A stretch of DNA of 64,000 nt from Salticus scenicus (GCA_963930645.1 OZ005661.1:194717532-194781531); one strand, 5' to 3'. Positions 34,130-44,707 are shown, counted from the stretch's first letter. Numbers and translations: made by a program. Notes: generated from the sequence alone by a model not told the origin.

Positions 34130-34604
34130 TTAGCGTGCATGGCTGTCTATGATGGCTCTTGTAAAAATAAACTTTATTATTAAGATCCGGTTATATTCTC
34201 AATACAGTCAATTGTATCTGATGTATATAAGTTCTTGAAATAACCAAATAAACAAAACATAATTAATGAATTTTCATTTTGCTACTTTTTTTTTGTGGTG
34301 GTTGGAGGGGGGGGGGGGGCGGGGAGTCAATAATAAACTTTTTTTTCTAATTACTAATTTGTGATAAGTAAAGTGAATCTGTAAAAATCTTCTTTTGTGA
34401 ATGATGAAAACTTTAGTTTTAAAACAATGTAAATAATAATATTAAAAAAAAAGGTATAATACAGTGTTTAAATTAGTGCACAGTATAAATTTCAGTTTCA
34501 CATATTGAATTCCCCATGTTTCCTTTAAAGGTTTTCCGTTTCGAGGAAATTTGTATTAATATAACATATTTTAAATTACGTAATCGCCTGAGAATAAATT
34601 CAAA
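34130..34604. other. AT-rich DNA with a G homopolymer, no gene
   Basis: A run of G residues at about 34307-34325 lies in otherwise AT-rich DNA. No ORF or repeat. Confidence 0.55.
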
Positions 34605-35035
34605 ATTATGGTAGTAGGTTTCCGGACAACCCGACAGTATTATACCTTTGGGGTTACCGAAGCGGGGAAGCTATCCTCTCCGTGTAGGATCAAAATTGTG
34701 ATGGCATATCTCCGGACCACCTCTGGAGGTGAGTCCCAGACCATTGCCGAGCACTAAAGCGACGTAAAACTAGGCTGACCAGATCAAAGTACCTTTATAA
34801 TAGAGAAGCATTAAAAATTGCTACAATAATCAAATCATGGATGTATTTTTTCATTCCTAATAAAAAAGGACTAAAAATAAAGTGTTATTGATTAATAATT
34901 TAGATTATACAAATTTTTAAAACTTAGAAAAATACCTTAAAAAAAAAAAAAAGGCCGTCCTCATTTGTCCCCAGAGAATGGGGACGTTTGGTCACTATAC
35001 GTAAAACCCAATCAACCAACTGGACAACCTGACTG
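34605..35035 (+). mobile_element. SINE fragment (tRNA-derived family) split by a hAT MITE
   Basis: Body 'ggttaccgaagcggggaagc', 'aaaattgtgatggcatatct', 'gtcccagaccattgccgagc' and 'cactaaagcgacgtaaaac' is interrupted at 34770 and continues 'ccaatcaaccaac' after 35007. The same sequence, in the opposite orientation, forms the body of the tRNA-headed copy at 40557-40866. Confidence 0.8.
34771..34999. mobile_element. hAT MITE, copy 2
   Basis: 229 bp, ends TAGGCTGACC and GGTCACTATA, 8-bp duplication CGTAAAAC (34763-34770, 35000-35007). Nearly identical to copy 1 at 32988, so the family was active recently relative to its neighbours. Confidence 0.93.
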
Positions 35036-35682
35036 TTATAGCTCCGACCATCTCTAAACACTCCCTGTGCATTTCTAGTGCGAAATTAAGCCAATTATAC
35101 CTCAAACCTAATGTTATTTCAGTTTGAATTATTAAATACCAAAATAATACATTTAATATATTAATTTAGTCAATAACCAGCCTTTAAAATGTTAAATTTT
35201 TAATAGCATTAGTTTTTCTAATTTCGGCAAGTTCAGCATTTAATTTAAAATATTTGCGATGTTGAGAACTAAAAACTGTTACAATAGCAATATAAATCAT
35301 TTTAATCTAAAATATTACCTAAGCACACACAATATATTCCATTAGAGCCTTTTAACAATATATTTACTAAATTTTTTAAAATTATTTGAAATATTAAAAA
35401 AATAAAAATACTCAAAAAAAAATTGGTAACGAAATTCTCCGACTCATATCAATAAAATTACTCAAAAATTATTTTACCTAGTCTACTGTCTATTTTGAGA
35501 AAATTTGATCTAAATATTTACCTCGTAGTGGAAAAATTGTGTTCCATAAAATTGATACCTTTAAGGAATTTATTTCCTCTTTAATAAATGAAAATTTTGA
35601 CGAATGTATTTTCACAATCCTTATAAATAATTCCTTTGAATATTTCATAGAGAAGACCACGGATTTATTCCAAAACATCACA
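35036..35682. other. AT-rich DNA, no gene
   Basis: Overlapping short ORFs near 35490-35800 lie on both strands and have no motif. No repeat identified. Confidence 0.5.
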
Positions 35683-35775
35683 CGCCCACCAATTCATTCG
35701 CCAAACCGTATTTTCTCCCACCATACCAACATTCTACATTCACCAAAGCAGGTTTCCATTTTTACCAAAGCGATT
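35683..35775. repeat. left member of an inverted repeat pair
   Basis: 'caccaattcattcgccaaacc' and the following 60 bases are the complement of 37325-37412 ('ggcgaatgaaatggtggattgg'). The spacing is 1.6 kb. Either ends of one element now filled with insertions, or two fragments of one repeat. Confidence 0.6.
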
Positions 35776-35844
35776 ATCGTGAAAAGAATGCTCCCATTCA
35801 TCTAAAAACCGTAGGAAAGGATTAATGGGCGCCGTAGTATGAAA

Positions 35845-35935
35845 GCCGTTGTATAAGGAACCCATACTCCACTTTCTGAGTAATTCTCAGACCAATCCAA
35901 ATTGCCATTTGCGTAGTCCAAGTGCGACGTAATGC
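35845..35935 (+). mobile_element. SINE 3' fragment
   Basis: 'ttctcagaccaatccaaatt' and 'caagtgcgacgtaatgc' match the 3' part of the SINE family. Confidence 0.55.
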
Positions 35936-36089
35936 GTAATAGTCAAATATTTGAAGAGAAATTTACACTTCTTTTCCTATTCCGATAGTGAAGGTACTCT
36001 AAAAATGGTCAACAAATGCTGCATACAATACGATTTACCAATTATATACTTTTTGAAAAGGGAAAAGTTCAATGTGTTTTACGTCATAC

Positions 36090-36320
36090 TAATACTACAC
36101 TATAGGCAATTGGCGACGATCTGGAACGCACCCCTGAAGGTGGTTATAAGACATACTACCAAAATTTTGTTCCAACTTGGAGGGTTGGTTGGATGGGTTT
36201 TACATCGCATTAGTGCTGCGCAATGGGCAATGGCAACTCTCATTGGAGGTAATGGATTGCATGTTCTGGAGGTCACCGGAGGTTGTGCTAAAATCTGTGA
36301 TGGCATGTCATCGAACTAAC
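36090..36320 (-). mobile_element. two abutting SINE fragments
   Basis: Both 'caattggcgacgatctggaa' (36108) and 'gttggttggatgggttttac' (36184) followed by 'cgcattagtgctgcgcaatgg' match the 3' half of the SINE in minus orientation. One fragment follows the other without a gap. Confidence 0.65.
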
Positions 36321-36369
36321 CTTATAGGTTAAAATTGGATCGTTAAAAATCGTCCATATTGTAGAAGAA

Positions 36370-36475
36370 GTGCGATATAAAACCCACCCAAACTAAACCT
36401 CAATCAGACAACCATTAAGGGCGTGTTTCAGACTTTCGCCATTGCTTAGCGTTTATGCGACGTAACATCACATCA
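36370..36475 (+). mobile_element. SINE 3' fragment
   Basis: 'gtgtttcagactttcgccat' to 'tatgcgacgtaac' resembles the SINE 3' end. Confidence 0.5.
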
Positions 36476-36657
36476 ACATTATTTTGACGAAACAACTTTT
36501 TTTCTTATTTCGTTAGATAAAGGTACTTTAAATATTTTGACAAATGCTAAATACAATGTTATCTGATATTTAAATAATTCATGTAAAAAAAATCTTTAAA
36601 AAATTTCCCACCACTGAAATAAATAAAAGCGCACTAACAATAATTCATTTTCGATTA

Positions 36658-36776
36658 CAACCTGTAGCAAAATTATTGAAGCACTAGCAATAATTACTAC
36701 TTAAAAGAGGGGGACCTCATGCTGTTTTGTTACGTAGGAATTATTGCTAGTGCTTCAATAATTTTGCTGCTGATTG
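36658..36776. mobile_element. short palindromic MITE, copy M10
   Basis: Both arms of subfamily C ('aattattgaagcactagcaa' and its complement) are present, but the central part is deleted, leaving about 119 bp. Confidence 0.75.
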
Positions 36777-36856
36777 TAGTCATATTCCGTTTATAAAAAA
36801 GTAAGTTGATGGTAAATATTAGCGATCAAACATCATAAGTATATATGAAAAGTGTG

Positions 36857-36890
36857 GATGGTGCTTCAATAATTTTGCTGCCGACTTTAT
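36857..36890. mobile_element. palindromic MITE end fragment, M11
   Basis: 'gtgcttcaataattttgctg' followed by CCGACT is only the right terminus of a subfamily C element. Confidence 0.65.
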
Positions 36891-37024
36891 TGTAATTAAT
36901 ATTTTATACGCGTTCTTTTGATTTTCAGCAAACTTGAATTAAATATTTTATAATATATTCAACTGTGCGTAATTAAATTTTACAAAATATTCTGGAAGTT
37001 GAGGTTAAGTGGTTTTTATTTCGC

Positions 37025-37085
37025 ACTAGCCACTATGGGTTGGTTGGATGGGTTTGATGTGGCACTACTGCTGCAAAATGGGCAA
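37025..37085 (-). mobile_element. SINE 3' fragment
   Basis: 'gggttggttggatgggtttg' followed by 'gcactactgctgcaaaatggg' matches the 3' end of the SINE in minus orientation. Confidence 0.6.
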
Positions 37086-37324
37086 TTCTAGTCCCTACAC
37101 TGTCAAAAAAAATACTATTTGTGGCAACTGGTTCTTAATATTTTGCATATTTTAAATGGCTTGTTCCTGTTATCACCAAAACCCCAAACAAAAGTTAAAC
37201 AGAAAAACTTTCATTCCATAACAGGGATTAGATTACTTGCTTATCATTTTAGCTAAAGTAGGTTGGGGTTTGTGTTTAATTTATCCCCAATCGAAATATA
37301 AATCAGCAATGGAGGAAAATTTCT

Positions 37325-37412
37325 TTGGTGAAAGTGAAATTTCGGTTTGGCAGTAGAAAAATCCGTTTGGCGAATGAAATGGTGGATTGGTGGGGATGTG
37401 ATCTTAAGAAGT
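37325..37412. repeat. right member of an inverted repeat pair
   Basis: Complement of 35683-35775. See that entry. Confidence 0.6.
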
Positions 37413-37466
37413 AAAAATGTCAGTAGTCCAGGGTCTACTCTAATAAATCGTCAATGTTCAAGACAC

Positions 37467-37600
37467 TGAAAAATCTGAAAATAAGTCCTGAATGGCTTGG
37501 TCTCTTGACCACCCTGAAGGCTCCATTCAAGACCCTCGCCAATTACCCACTGTGCAGTACTAGTGAGACGTTAAACTCAACCAATCTGAATGGTTTGCTT
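37467..37600 (+). mobile_element. SINE fragment
   Basis: 'ccctcgccaattacccactg' and 'tagtgagacgttaaactcaac' follow the SINE 3' pattern. Confidence 0.6.
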
Positions 37601-37617
37601 ACGTGTAAAAAAAAATT

Positions 37618-37725
37618 TATACTAAGAACAGGATTCGACAAGGATTTATTTAGCAAAACAGTATTAAGTGTACTTTTTTTACATAGGAATTTTCGCTAGT
37701 GTTCGGACACTTTTGTTACCGACTG
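37618..37725. mobile_element. palindromic MITE right half, M2
   Basis: Only the right arm is present, from the centre ('actaagaacaggattcgaca') to GTTACCGACTG and TA. The left arm is missing. Confidence 0.85.
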
Positions 37726-37959
37726 TACGCGCTCACAAACCTCTGATACATTAGAAAAAAAAAATATTTAAACATTCGGTTGAGTTAGCTTTACGTTCCA
37801 TTAGTGCTATATTATGGGCAATCGGTTGGTTGATCACATTAAAATATTTTAGGAAAAAATAATGTTGAAAATTATTATAATTACACATTTAAGGAGGTAT
37901 TTTTTATTCAAATCGGTAATCATTATAATTTTTTTTACTATATTTTTTTTATGTTAGTT

Positions 37960-38105
37960 GGTTGGGTTTCACGTCGCACTAGAACTGCGCAATGGGTAAT
38001 TGGCAAAGGTCTAAAACTCACCACTAAGGATGGTCCGTAGACATGTCATCACAATTTTGGTCTTACACGGGGGATGGCTCTCCAACTTCGGTGACCCCAG
38101 AGCTT
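37960..38105 (-). mobile_element. SINE fragment
   Basis: 'gttggttgggtttcacgtcg', 'cactagaactgcgcaatgggt' and 'caacttcggtgaccccagag' match the body of the tRNA-headed SINE, in minus orientation, lacking the head. Confidence 0.75.
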
Positions 38106-38405
38106 AAAATTTAGAAAAACGATTTCATATTAATGACAGACGTCTAATTTCGGGGGCATATACTCCTATTGTAAAAATGTGAGTCGTCACTGAATAACTT
38201 TCGAGTATAAGTTCTCGAAATCGCGAAAAATTTCTTGATGGGGTGTTAAGTTGGAAGAGTTAAAGTTACTAGTCAAACCTAGTTTTATGTGGCGATGTTC
38301 TCGGAGAAAAGTTAAGGTTATCCATAGAAAATTTAGGTCAGGGTTACATACAAACAGAACGCTTGCAACTTCGATGATGTAAATTTTGAAAGTTTTTTGC
38401 AAATA

Positions 38406-38618
38406 CAGTCGACAGCAAAAGTATCCGAGCATTATCAAAAATTCCTATATAAAACAATACACTTAATGCAGTTTTGTTAAACAAATCCTTGTCGAATCCT
38501 ATTCTTAGTAAGTCTAAGAACATGATTCGACAAGGATTTATTTAACAAAAAAGTGTTAAGTGTGTTTTTTTTAAATAGGAACTTTTTCTAGTGCTCGGAT
38601 GCTTTTTGCTGCCGACTG
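38406..38618. mobile_element. 213-bp palindromic MITE, copy M3
   Basis: TA-flanked, CAGTCGACAGCAAAAGTATC to ...GCTGCCGACTG, near-perfect inverted arms. Confidence 0.92.
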
Positions 38619-38832
38619 TAGTCATACATTTGGAACGCTTGCAAACGGCTTTGCAACCGGAAGTGTTTCATTTGTATGTGCCCCTATATATAAGAGAAGG
38701 TTTCCAATCGATTTATTTTAGCTTTGCATTTGGTTCCTGTGGAAATGTGAGAAGTTGCAAAGGTTTTGGTTTGCAGTTAAATGTCGGTATTTTCAGAATA
38801 GATATTTTGGGAAAAAGTGAAACGTTTCTCTA

Positions 38833-39020
38833 CAGTCGGCAGCCAAATTATTCGAGCGCTAGCAATAATTCCCCTGTAAAAGAAGTACACTTAATACTGT
38901 TTTGTTAAATAAATCCTTGTCAAATCATGTTCTTAGATTGACTAAGAGCATGATTCGACAAAGATTTATAATGTGTAATTAACAACATTAAGTGTACTTT
39001 TTTATATAGGAATTATTGCC
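38833..39020. mobile_element. palindromic MITE, copy M4, right end lost
   Basis: Subfamily B start CAGTCGGCAGCCAAATTATT. The right arm stops at 'aggaattattgccc' before reaching the terminal block. Confidence 0.85.
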
Positions 39021-39100
39021 CAATTTTCCTTCATCGCGGAGAACATGTCTTCCTCGCTTCAGTTACCCTGTACGGAAGAAGAAAAACATCAATGAATATA

Positions 39101-39314
39101 CAGTCGGTTGCAAAATTATTCGAGCACTAGCAATAATCCCCGTCTAAAAAAAGTACACTTAATATTGCTTTGTTAAATAAATTCTTATCGAGTCATGTTC
39201 TTAGTCAGTCTAAGAACATGATTCGACAAGGATTTATTTAACAAAACAGTCTTAAGTGTACTTTTTTAATATAGAAATTATTGGCTAGTGCTCGAATAAT
39301 TTTGCAGCCGACTG
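39101..39314. mobile_element. 214-bp palindromic MITE, copy M5
   Basis: Complete subfamily B copy, TA-flanked, centre at 'ttcttagtcagtctaagaa' near 39210. Confidence 0.93.
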
Positions 39315-39669
39315 TAGCTGCATTCATCCGTAAAAATCCAAAATTACATGAAATTTCGAACAGCAGTACTGTTTATCACGAATGCAAGTACACGAAAAAG
39401 AAGACTGAGTACTGCTACTTCACTGTGCACGAGTCTCAAATCGCACGAAACTGTACTGCAGCAATCGGTATCACGAATGTACATATGCTTTGCGCATACA
39501 AAAGTAAATACTAATAATAAATAAATAAAATATATCACTATGTATTGCTATCTTTTGGAGTATGAATCTGAAAATGCATAAAATTTGAATATCCTGTAAT
39601 AGTAGCTTATAAGAAAAAGGAAAATGAAATACAGTAAAAATGTGGAATGCTTTTAATTTTTATTTTGTA

Positions 39670-39835
39670 TAACCTGCTTACAAAAATAACCGAACGTTTA
39701 CTAAATCCCAAACTGTCGGTAAATTTGGCACCGCTTCAAGTCCTTGGAATTGTTCTTAATGCTATGTGCAGCATTTGCCGGACTTGGAGAATAACCAGAG
39801 TATAAATGAATAAATAAATAAATACATTTGGATTT
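39670..39835 (+). repeat. possible retroposon 3' end with (AATA)n tail
   Basis: A less AT-rich segment ends 'ccagagtataaatgaataaa' and (AAAT)n at 39806-39830, as a short retroposon would. No protein similarity was found and there is only one copy in the window. Confidence 0.35.
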
Positions 39836-40229
39836 TTATCACTAATGCACACAGTTAGAAAAATGCACTGTTCCACTATGGTTATCTAAAATAACCAAGA
39901 ATAATGAAATGCATACCGCTCCCTTTACACAAAATAGCTTACATTGTCCTTAATTCATGGGGAAAAGTTTTAGCTACTGAATCGTAACAGAAAAGCTGCA
40001 AAAAGTTGCTAAAACATATAATTGACGATTAGAACGTCTGTCGTCATTCGACGTCATGGTGAAATTTAACCTATAGGAGTCTTCATTTAACCCACAAATA
40101 AAGGACTATAGCCAATCATAGCGCAGCTTTTACCCACAAACAAAAGGAAACTCCGCCTCGTTCTAGTCGTCCATTTGAACGTCAAATATGGAAAAGTCGT
40201 TGCCAAATTATATTATCCTCAGTTCATTG

Positions 40230-40332
40230 ATGCCAAAGAACATGAGGATAAGATGATATGATGAGATTTAATGTCACACCATAAGTATACTGTGAGCATT
40301 TGGCGATGGTCTGGGATTGATCCCTATACATA
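40230..40332 (-). mobile_element. SINE 3' part, continued beyond MITE M6
   Basis: 'atttggcgatggtctgggat' matches SINE copies. It is followed by TA and the palindromic MITE M6, after which another SINE copy begins. Confidence 0.6.
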
Positions 40333-40546
40333 CAGTCGGCAGCGAAATTATTGAAACATACACCCATACGTTGCATATATTTTTTTTTAGTTTGATCGCT
40401 AGTTTTTATCGTCAACTTACTTTTTTATAAACAGCAAAAGGCTACGTTCATGACTCGATAAATATTTACCTTACAAAACAGTATGCTTATGCGCATCTTG
40501 TAAGTAGGAATTATTGCAAGTGCTTCAATAATTTTGCTGCCAACTG
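40333..40546. mobile_element. 214-bp palindromic MITE, copy M6
   Basis: CAGTCGGCAGCGAAATTATT to ...TGCTGCCAACTG with TA both sides; subfamily C, centre more diverged than in the other copies. Confidence 0.88.
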
Positions 40547-40556
40547 TAGATTAATC

Positions 40557-40866
40557 GGTTGATGGGTTGGGGTTTAGGCTGCTCTAGTGCTACAATGAGC
40601 AATTGGCGATGATCTAGGGTCACCGCTTGAGGAGGTGATCTAGAAACATGTCATCGCAATTTTGATCCTCCGCGGAAGGGATGGCTCTCCCGCTTCGGTG
40701 ACCCCCAGAGGTATAATTTTTTATGGGAACATGGAAGACATTGCGGCCACGGCAGATTTTACGTGAACCAGCCACCATTAGCGGTCTTTGGCTGGCTCGA
40801 GTACCGATCCCGCAATCTTCCAATTGCGAGCCCGGCGCTCTACCGACTGGGCTACCATGGCCCAGC
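40557..40866 (-). mobile_element. tRNA-derived SINE, near full length
   Basis: On the minus strand the head starts near 40866 with GGGCCATGGTAGCCCAGTCG. This gives an A box (TAGCCCAGTCGG) and then a B box (GGATCGGTACTCG), spaced as in a tRNA gene (internal RNA polymerase III promoter). The tRNA-unrelated body runs to about 40557 and ends with the sequence seen as truncated pieces all over 34-42 kb. The tRNA isotype cannot be settled. There is no clear poly(A) tail. Confidence 0.8.
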
Positions 40867-40869
40867 ATG

Positions 40870-41060
40870 TTTCTGGAATACCCTTTAAGGAGTGTCCTTG
40901 ACTATCGACGTTTCTGGACCGTCCTCAGATTTACGTCACAGACTGTCGCTAATTATCTATAACGCAGTACTAGATAAATTTAATCAAATCGGATCACACC
41001 CTGACTGTCGTCAATTGCCCATTGTGTAACACCAAAAGTTACGTAAACTGCACTCACTCA
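40870..41060 (+). mobile_element. SINE fragments in tandem
   Basis: Two pieces, 'acagactgtcgctaattatc' and 'tgactgtcgtcaattgccca' with 'agttacgtaaac', each match the SINE 3' region. Confidence 0.6.
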
Positions 41061-41348
41061 CACTTGAGGTTACATTAACAGAGGTACAATTGAGTGTTGT
41101 GTTTGTTTTACGTTACCAGTGTCCTACGTTACGTTTAATTTGAAGCAGGGAAACGTCTTTTTCGAGAATTGAATGCATTTTATGTCACAGTAGGGCTACA
41201 CTCAACTCAAAATAAGTCCTGGAGAAATGGAGTCGCAAATTTTGTCTGCTACGGAGAAGTCTGCTCCTGCGCTTTGGTGAAGCTTACAGGGAAAATCTTT
41301 CAAGTACTCATTACCAATTTTCTTGAAAATATTACAGAAAACAATTTA

Positions 41349-41562
41349 CAGTCGGCTGCAAAATTATTCGAGCACTAGCATTAATCCTTGCCAAAAAAAA
41401 GTACACTTAATACAGCTTTGTTAAATAAATCCTTGTCGAGTCATGCTCTTAATCAGTCTAAGAACATGATTTGACAAGGATTTACTTAGCAAAACAGTCT
41501 TAAGTGTACTTTTTAAATATAGGAATTATTGGCTAGTGCTCGAATAATTTTGCAGCCGACTG
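41349..41562. mobile_element. 214-bp palindromic MITE, copy M7
   Basis: Complete subfamily B copy, TA-flanked. Separated from M8 by only nine bases (41563-41571, including both TA dinucleotides). Confidence 0.93.
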
Positions 41563-41571
41563 TATACTGTA

Positions 41572-41784
41572 CAGTCGGTAACAAAAGTGTCCGAACACTA
41601 GCAAAAATTCCTTTGTAAAAAAGTACACTTCATACGGTTTTGGTAAATAAATCCTTATCGGATCCTGTTCTTCTACTGACTAAGAACAGAATTCTACAAG
41701 GATTTATTTAACAAAACTCTATTATGTGTAACTTTTTTTTTACACAGAAATTTTTGCTAGTGTTCGGACACTTGTTACCGACTG
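41572..41784. mobile_element. 213-bp palindromic MITE, copy M8
   Basis: Complete subfamily A copy, CAGTCGGTAACAAAAGTGTC to GTTACCGACTG, TA-flanked. Confidence 0.93.
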
Positions 41785-41924
41785 TACTTAATTCACTGCT
41801 AAAATTTTTTAACTACTAAATTACAACAAGAAAGCTGCACAAATTTGTTATATTTTACATATACAACTCCAAATACGAAAAACATGTAGCCAGATTATAT
41901 TATCCTTCCTTCATTTACGCTAAG

Positions 41925-42060
41925 GATGGATGGTTTGGTTTTACGTCACATTAGAGCTGCGCTATGGTCGATTGGCAACAGGACGGGATTCGCCCTTAGG
42001 GGCGGTACGAGGACATGGTAACACAATTCTGATCTTCCTGACGTCAACGAAATTAAATTT
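41925..42060 (-). mobile_element. SINE fragment
   Basis: 'ggtttggttttacgtcacat', 'tagagctgcgctatgg' and 'tcttcctgacgtcaacg' follow the SINE body in minus orientation. Confidence 0.6.
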
Positions 42061-42094
42061 AGTAGTCTAGTAGTTTTCATTAAATCCCTCTAGA

Positions 42095-42206
42095 TGTTTC
42101 CAAACTTGGTAGGCCATCGCTTTCGATGAGGTACAATATTATGATGGCATATCTTCGGCTCATTCATAGGGGTGAAATCCCAGACTGTCGCTGATAGCCT
42201 ACTGTG
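42095..42206 (+). mobile_element. SINE fragment
   Basis: 'attatgatggcatatcttcg' and 'aaatcccagactgtcgctga' match the SINE body, ending where MITE M9 is inserted. Confidence 0.65.
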
Positions 42207-42208
42207 TA

Positions 42209-42419
42209 CAGTCGGTAACAAAAGTGTCCAAACACTAGCAAAAATACCTATATAAATAAAGTACGCTTAAAACAGATTTGCTAAAAAAATCCTTGTTGAA
42301 TCCTGTTCTTAGACTCACTACAACAGGATTCGACAAGGATTTATTTAACAAAATAGCATTAACTCTACTTTTTTTATATAGAAAATTTGCTAGTGTTCGG
42401 ACACTTTTGTTACCGACTG
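42209..42419. mobile_element. 211-bp palindromic MITE, copy M9
   Basis: Complete subfamily A copy with TA both sides. The overlapping minus ORF (42235-42618) is an accident of the palindrome. Confidence 0.92.
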
Positions 42420-42422
42420 TAG

Positions 42423-43479
42423 CTTCAAAGCAACTCACCCACTCACATTCCTCCTTTACTGAGTTGTAAGCAAGACATTTTACGTTAACATTTTGCCAGT
42501 TCCTTAGTTGCGTTCCAAATTTAAAAAAAATCATGTTCAATTTTTGTAGAAAATAAATTTCGATTTTTTTAAATTTAATTTTTAAAACATACAGACGATT
42601 TTTTTTTTTTTTAAACATTATGTTTTCTATATTAGAAAAATGAAATGAAATTTTATTCCATTATCAAAAACAATCAAGAAAGGAATTAAAAAATAATTAA
42701 ATTGAATCACAATTCGACAAAAACGTGTAATTTTCTATTGTTTTTATTACTATTTTTTTTCATTATTTTTATATGCATTCATAATAATAGTTATTTTTAC
42801 TAATCACTATTAAAATGTTAAGCAAGGGTTTATTAAAAACTTTGTAAATAATGATTTTTATAATAGATAAGTTTAGTTTTTTATTATTTAAACTTCAAAA
42901 AGCACATAAAAACATCAATTATAAGTTATTTCCTTAAAAATATTAAAGAATACTTTAAAATTTTGTTTTTCAACTGAATATGATTCAATGAAAAATATTC
43001 TTTTTTTCTTCAAGTATCTTATCAGAAATTTGAGTCTTTTCGGAAAAGATTTCCCAGAAAGCGGATTTAGCATTTCGCAATCTAAGATCATAAAGATTTA
43101 TATTTGCATATGGAGAAGATAAGAGTTTTATGAAATTTAAACTCCTTGGAGAAACATTAGAATAGTTGAATTAAGTAATGATAAAAATATTATTATTATT
43201 TCTTTTTTTTTGCAAGTTATGTGATACATTTTTTCTTTCCTTGCAGTTCTTAGTAGTTGAATAATGTATGTGTAAGTTTTTTCTAAAAGTTTTTTTAGAT
43301 TTAATTAGGTGGAAACACATATTTTATTTTATTTTAAAAATCAATTACAAAATAACAAATCCCAGTTTCCTTTTCAGATTTTGTTATAATTTTAGAAAAA
43401 AAAAATTTTTTTTTCGTAATGAATCAAAAACTGAAACTTTTAAAATAAGTTTTTTAGTTGTTTTTTGCATGTCTGTGTG
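42423..43479. other. AT-rich DNA, no gene seen
   Basis: Low-complexity AT sequence. An ORF at 43268-43480 is Phe/Lys/Asn-rich without motif and is regarded as chance. Confidence 0.5.
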
Positions 43480-44060
43480 ACGAAAATTTGTGGAACACAA
43501 GATCAGTAGCTAATTCCTAGAATTACAACAAATTTTACATTTGTTTTCAGAATGATATAAGTTAATGTCGGTAAACGTTTGATGCCCATCACGTTTGATG
43601 CCCAATAGTTGGTGTCGTTATATCGCAATTTCTTCTATTAATGTGAAAACTATATTTCAGATTCTATTGTTTAAAAAAAAAAAAATGGTCTGAAACACGA
43701 TTCATATGATAAACTATGAATCCTTAAGTAAATTATATTCATATCGGTTGATAGATGGCGCTGATAATCTGCAGTTTTTTCTTATTTGAGGGAAAATTAT
43801 ACAACAAAAAAAATGTAGCTTAGATTCTTATTTATATTTACTTTTTATTCTTTGGTCAATTTGTTTAATATATAAGTGCAGCAAACTGCATACGTGAGAT
43901 GACTATAACAAAAAACAATTCTGATTCAATTTGGGATACGTCGGATAAAAGACGGCGCTGCAATGCTGCACTCATCTTCATGATATATAAGGCTATATTT
44001 CAGCTTCTACCGTGTATAAGCGTACCAAATTTTATATGTGAGGTGTTTTTCATTAAAAAT
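43480..44060 (+). repeat. fragment of the hairpin-ended repeat family
   Basis: 'gtctgtgtgacgaaaatttg', 'atatcggttgatagatggcgc' and 'ccaaattttatatgtgaggt' match in order the copy at 50460-50850. It lacks the terminal hairpin. Confidence 0.65.
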
Positions 44061-44150
44061 TGATCACTGAATTTGGGTGAATAGTGGTAGGTAGGGGACT
44101 CTATTATACTGCTTATTTGAAATTTCATGTAGTTTCGTGAACAATTGATA

Positions 44151-44665
44151 CAGGCTGAATATAATTATAAAATTATGATTTCTAAACTTTATAATTTTAA
44201 AACTACAATTGAAAAGGACTTAATATTTTACCAGAATAATTGTTAGGCAATGGAATTTTGTTTGGCAAAATAAAAAGAGAAGTTCTAAAATGTACCGTTA
44301 ATCATTTGTAAGATGTTTGTTTCATGAAGCTCCCCGTTTTCTCTTGTCACTATCACAGTTTCCGCTTTAAACACGTATATTTGTCTTTTTGCTAAAAAAG
44401 TTTTTGTAAACCCTTAAAGTCTATCGTTTCCTGCTATTCTATTTTATTGCTAACAACATTCCTGTGTATAATGCATCTATTTAGACATTCCTTTTGAGAT
44501 TACGTTGACTGCGCCATCTGTATGCACAATTTATAAATATTTCTTTCCTTCGCCAAATAAAATTCTATTGCCTCACGATTGTTCTGGTAAAACATCAAGT
44601 CATTTTGACCGTCAGTTTTAAAACTATAGCGTTTTGAAATCGTAACATTAATTATAATCACCCTG
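44151..44665. mobile_element. 515-bp long-TIR mariner-type element
   Basis: Ends CAGGCTGAATATAATTATAA and the complement of CAGGGTGATTATAATT, flanked by TA. Internal blocks such as 'ttttaccagaataattgtta' (44229) and 'cgattgttctggtaaaa' (44576) are complements, so arms of about 120 bp fold back. No transposase. Confidence 0.85.
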
Positions 44666-44707
44666 TATATTAAACTTAACAGAAAAAAATATCATACAAT
44701 AAACATT

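Noticed and set aside
34307..34325. G-run as a G-quadruplex or telomere-like site
   Set aside because: A single homopolymer of G with no repeated G-tract pattern; more likely a slippage tract.
36090..36320. 122-codon ORF at 35951-36319 as a coding exon
   Set aside because: Its second half is SINE sequence, and the opposite strand is also open there.
40780..40866. Functional tRNA gene on the minus strand
   Set aside because: A and B boxes are present, but the arms do not fold well, the anticodon loop is ambiguous, and the sequence continues into a SINE body found elsewhere in the window.
41163..41378. 69-codon forward ORF (41169-41378) near a SINE cluster
   Set aside because: No domain, ends in MITE M7, and no conserved context.
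42235..42618. 127-codon minus ORF as a gene
   Set aside because: It is mostly palindromic MITE M9 read through into AT-rich DNA, with Lys/Phe/Asn bias.
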